From Gammaproteobacteria bacterium (GTDB taxonomy: Bacteria; Pseudomonadota; Gammaproteobacteria; Comchoanobacterales; Comchoanobacteraceae), in NCBI GenBank assembly GCA_029243665.1, contig JAQWRO010000086.1, positions 1-15,892 of the forward strand: DNA of 15,892 nucleotides. Reading direction: 5' to 3'. The first letter of the stretch is position 1. Each line of letters begins with the position of its first letter. The notes below the pieces were generated by a model. It made no database searches. It was not told where the DNA came from and saw only the letters and a list, made by a program, of their open reading frames with translations. The translations under genes were made by a program, and so were the position numbers. Below, in pieces: positions 14,708 to 15,892 of this stretch.

Positions 14708-14900
14708 GAGTAACCCTTTTTCTCTCGTTCATGATAGTTAACATTCTTGCAACAGTTTTTTTAATATTTGTTAATTGATGAGTTTTAGCACTCTGATCGG
14801 TTACTTGTTGAACTCGAAGCGATAAACGCTCACGAACCAACTTATCCATTTCAACAAGAATATCTTTATCTGATAATTTACGTATTTCTTCAACTTTCAT
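14697..14900 (-). CDS. rpmC: 50S ribosomal protein L29
   Basis: L29 is a small two-helix protein at the tunnel exit beside the SRP and trigger-factor site. The 67-residue product has KVEEIRKLSDKDILVEMDKL, RERLSLRVQQ and the second helix NIKKTVARMLTIMNERKR, the family's most conserved block. It overlaps rplP by 11 nt at its start and rpsQ by 11 nt at its end. Confidence 0.95.
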   Translation of the reverse strand: MKVEEIRKLSDKDILVEMDKLVRERLSLRVQQVTDQSAKTHQLTNIKKTVARMLTIMNERKRVTHED

Positions 14901-15315
14901 CTTCAGTCTTCCAACGTTTAATTAATTTGGTTTTAAAAGGTAACTTAGCTTCAGCTAATTTAAATGCTTTAGCAGCCTGTTCCTCAGTTACACCAGCAAG
15001 TTCAAATATAACTGTTCCTGGCTTGACTTCGTAAGCATAATACTCAACGTTACCCTTACCTTTACCTTGTCTTACTTCTAATGGCTTTTGAGTGATAGGT
15101 TTCTGAGGAAATACTCTAATCCATAACTTACCAGTTCTTTTTAAACTATGAGTAATTGCACGACGTGCGGATTCAATTTGCCTTGCGTTTAATCGATTTC
15201 TACCAATAGACATCATGGCAAAATCACCAAAATGAACACCAGGATTAGCGATGTAACCTCTGTTACGGCCCTTATGCTCTTTTCTATATTTTAGTTGATT
15301 CGGTGGTTGAAACAT
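14890..15315 (-). CDS. rplP: 50S ribosomal protein L16
   Basis: L16 organises the A-site tRNA region of the large subunit and is among the last proteins to assemble. The 141-residue product (E. coli 136) shows KYRKEHKGRNRGY, RLNARQIESARRAITHSLKR and GKLWIRVFPQKPITQKPLEV, then RQGKGKGNVEYYAYEVKPG. The Arg that is hydroxylated in E. coli L16 lies in PLEVRQGKGKGN and is conserved. The ATG follows rpsC by 6 nt. Confidence 0.97.
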   Translation of the reverse strand: MFQPPNQLKYRKEHKGRNRGYIANPGVHFGDFAMMSIGRNRLNARQIESARRAITHSLKRTGKLWIRVFPQKPITQKPLEVRQGKGKGNVEYYAYEVKPGTVIFELAGVTEEQAAKAFKLAEAKLPFKTKLIKRWKTEDES

Positions 15316-15321
15316 AACTCG

Positions 15322-15892
15322 TTAGCCTTTTTTCCTTTCATTAATATTACCACGATATATCCAAACTTTTACACCAATTATACCATAGGTAGTTGATGCT
15401 CTTGCAGTTGCATAATCAATGTTGGCCCTTAAAGTATGAAGTGGAACACGTCCTTCTCGATTGTCTTCACTTCTTGCATTTTCTGCACCACCTAGACGCC
15501 CTGCCACAGTCACCTTAACACCCTGAGCGCCGGCACGCATAGTAGTTTGGACAGTCCTTTTTAAGACTCGTCTAAATGCAGCCCTTTTCTCAAGTTGCAA
15601 TGCAACAGACTCAGCAACAAGCTTAGCATTAAGATCAGGTTTCTTTATCTCTTCAACATTAACTTGCACAGTACTATTTGTTAGTTTTGCAATTTTGTTT
15701 CTTAGGATTGATATATCAGCTCCCTTCTTACCAATGACTAATCCTGGTCGGGCACAATAAATTGTGACGTTAACAATTGAGTCAGATGGTCTGGAGATGT
15801 CAATTCTGTTTATACCAGATGCTTTATAGTTAGTTTCTAAATATTTGCGTAGATCAAGATCTTGCTTTAAATACTTAGCATAATCTTTCACT
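15322..15892 (-). CDS. rpsC: 30S ribosomal protein S3 (5' end outside window)
   Basis: S3 lines the mRNA entry channel. The frame is open to the right edge. The GTG at 15889-15891 is an internal Val codon, and by alignment with E. coli S3 some 25-30 N-terminal residues (MGQKVHP region) are missing. Visible are the KH domain with the GXXG loop GLVIGKKGADISILRNKIAK, and the S3 C-terminal block GRLGGAENARSEDNREGRVP, LHTLRANIDYATARASTTYG and VKVWIYRGN. The protein ends soon after this with NERKKG, so it lacks the long tail of E. coli S3 (about 20 residues shorter). It heads the visible ribosomal run. Confidence 0.96.
   Translation of the reverse strand, partial: VKDYAKYLKQDLDLRKYLETNYKASGINRIDISRPSDSIVNVTIYCARPGLVIGKKGADISILRNKIAKLTNSTVQVNVEEIKKPDLNAKLVAESVALQLEKRAAFRRVLKRTVQTTMRAGAQGVKVTVAGRLGGAENARSEDNREGRVPLHTLRANIDYATARASTTYGIIGVKVWIYRGNINERKKG

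Noticed and set aside
1..15892. tRNA, rRNA, CRISPR array, insertion sequence or phage genes
   Set aside because: No cloverleaf, repeat-spacer pattern, terminal inverted repeats or transposase/integrase motifs were seen; the window is almost fully occupied by known genes and has no gene-free stretch over about 70 nt.

Overview
The window reads as a compact, AT-rich (about one third G+C by eye) gammaproteobacterial chromosome segment. The S3-to-L17 ribosomal cluster ends in rpoA-rplQ, SecY and RpoA look gammaproteobacterial, and a CioAB-type bd oxidase lies next to a TolC-family gene. I cannot name the genus. Low G+C and very tight packing would suit a host-associated or streamlined lineage, but that is inference.

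The left 6.2 kb is on the + strand: the 3' end of a MacB-type ABC transporter permease, class II fumarase (fumC), a TolC-family outer-membrane channel protein with its own sigma70-like promoter, then the two subunits of a cyanide-insensitive-type cytochrome bd quinol oxidase. A 45-codon single-span membrane protein starts inside the end of the second oxidase gene and is probably the oxidase's small third subunit. The MacB-type permease and the TolC-like protein could belong to one tripartite exporter, although fumC separates them.

The right 9.7 kb is on the - strand and is transcribed towards the left genes: rpsC (cut by the window edge), rplP, rpmC, rpsQ, rplN, rplX, rplE, rpsN, rpsH, rplF, rplR, rpsE, rpmD, rplO, secY, rpmJ, rpsM, rpsK, rpsD, rpoA, rplQ. 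This is the usual S10-spc-alpha order fused into one run of 21 genes with no gap above 18 nt. The spacers that carry the spc and alpha leaders in E. coli are closed. The two gene sets converge with only 3 nt between the last stop codons.

Points most worth a look: a full-length (101-residue) S14 that carries an intact four-cysteine zinc ribbon normally seen in the short S14 type; a Ser replacing the second Asp of the DGFDLG motif in the oxidase CydB/CioB subunit; the unlisted small membrane protein; and the cydA GTG start, which lacks a Shine-Dalgarno sequence, sits where transcription is predicted to begin, and overlaps an out-of-frame Met-Cys-stop. I saw no mobile element, CRISPR array, tRNA or rRNA gene, and no clearly new multi-gene system.
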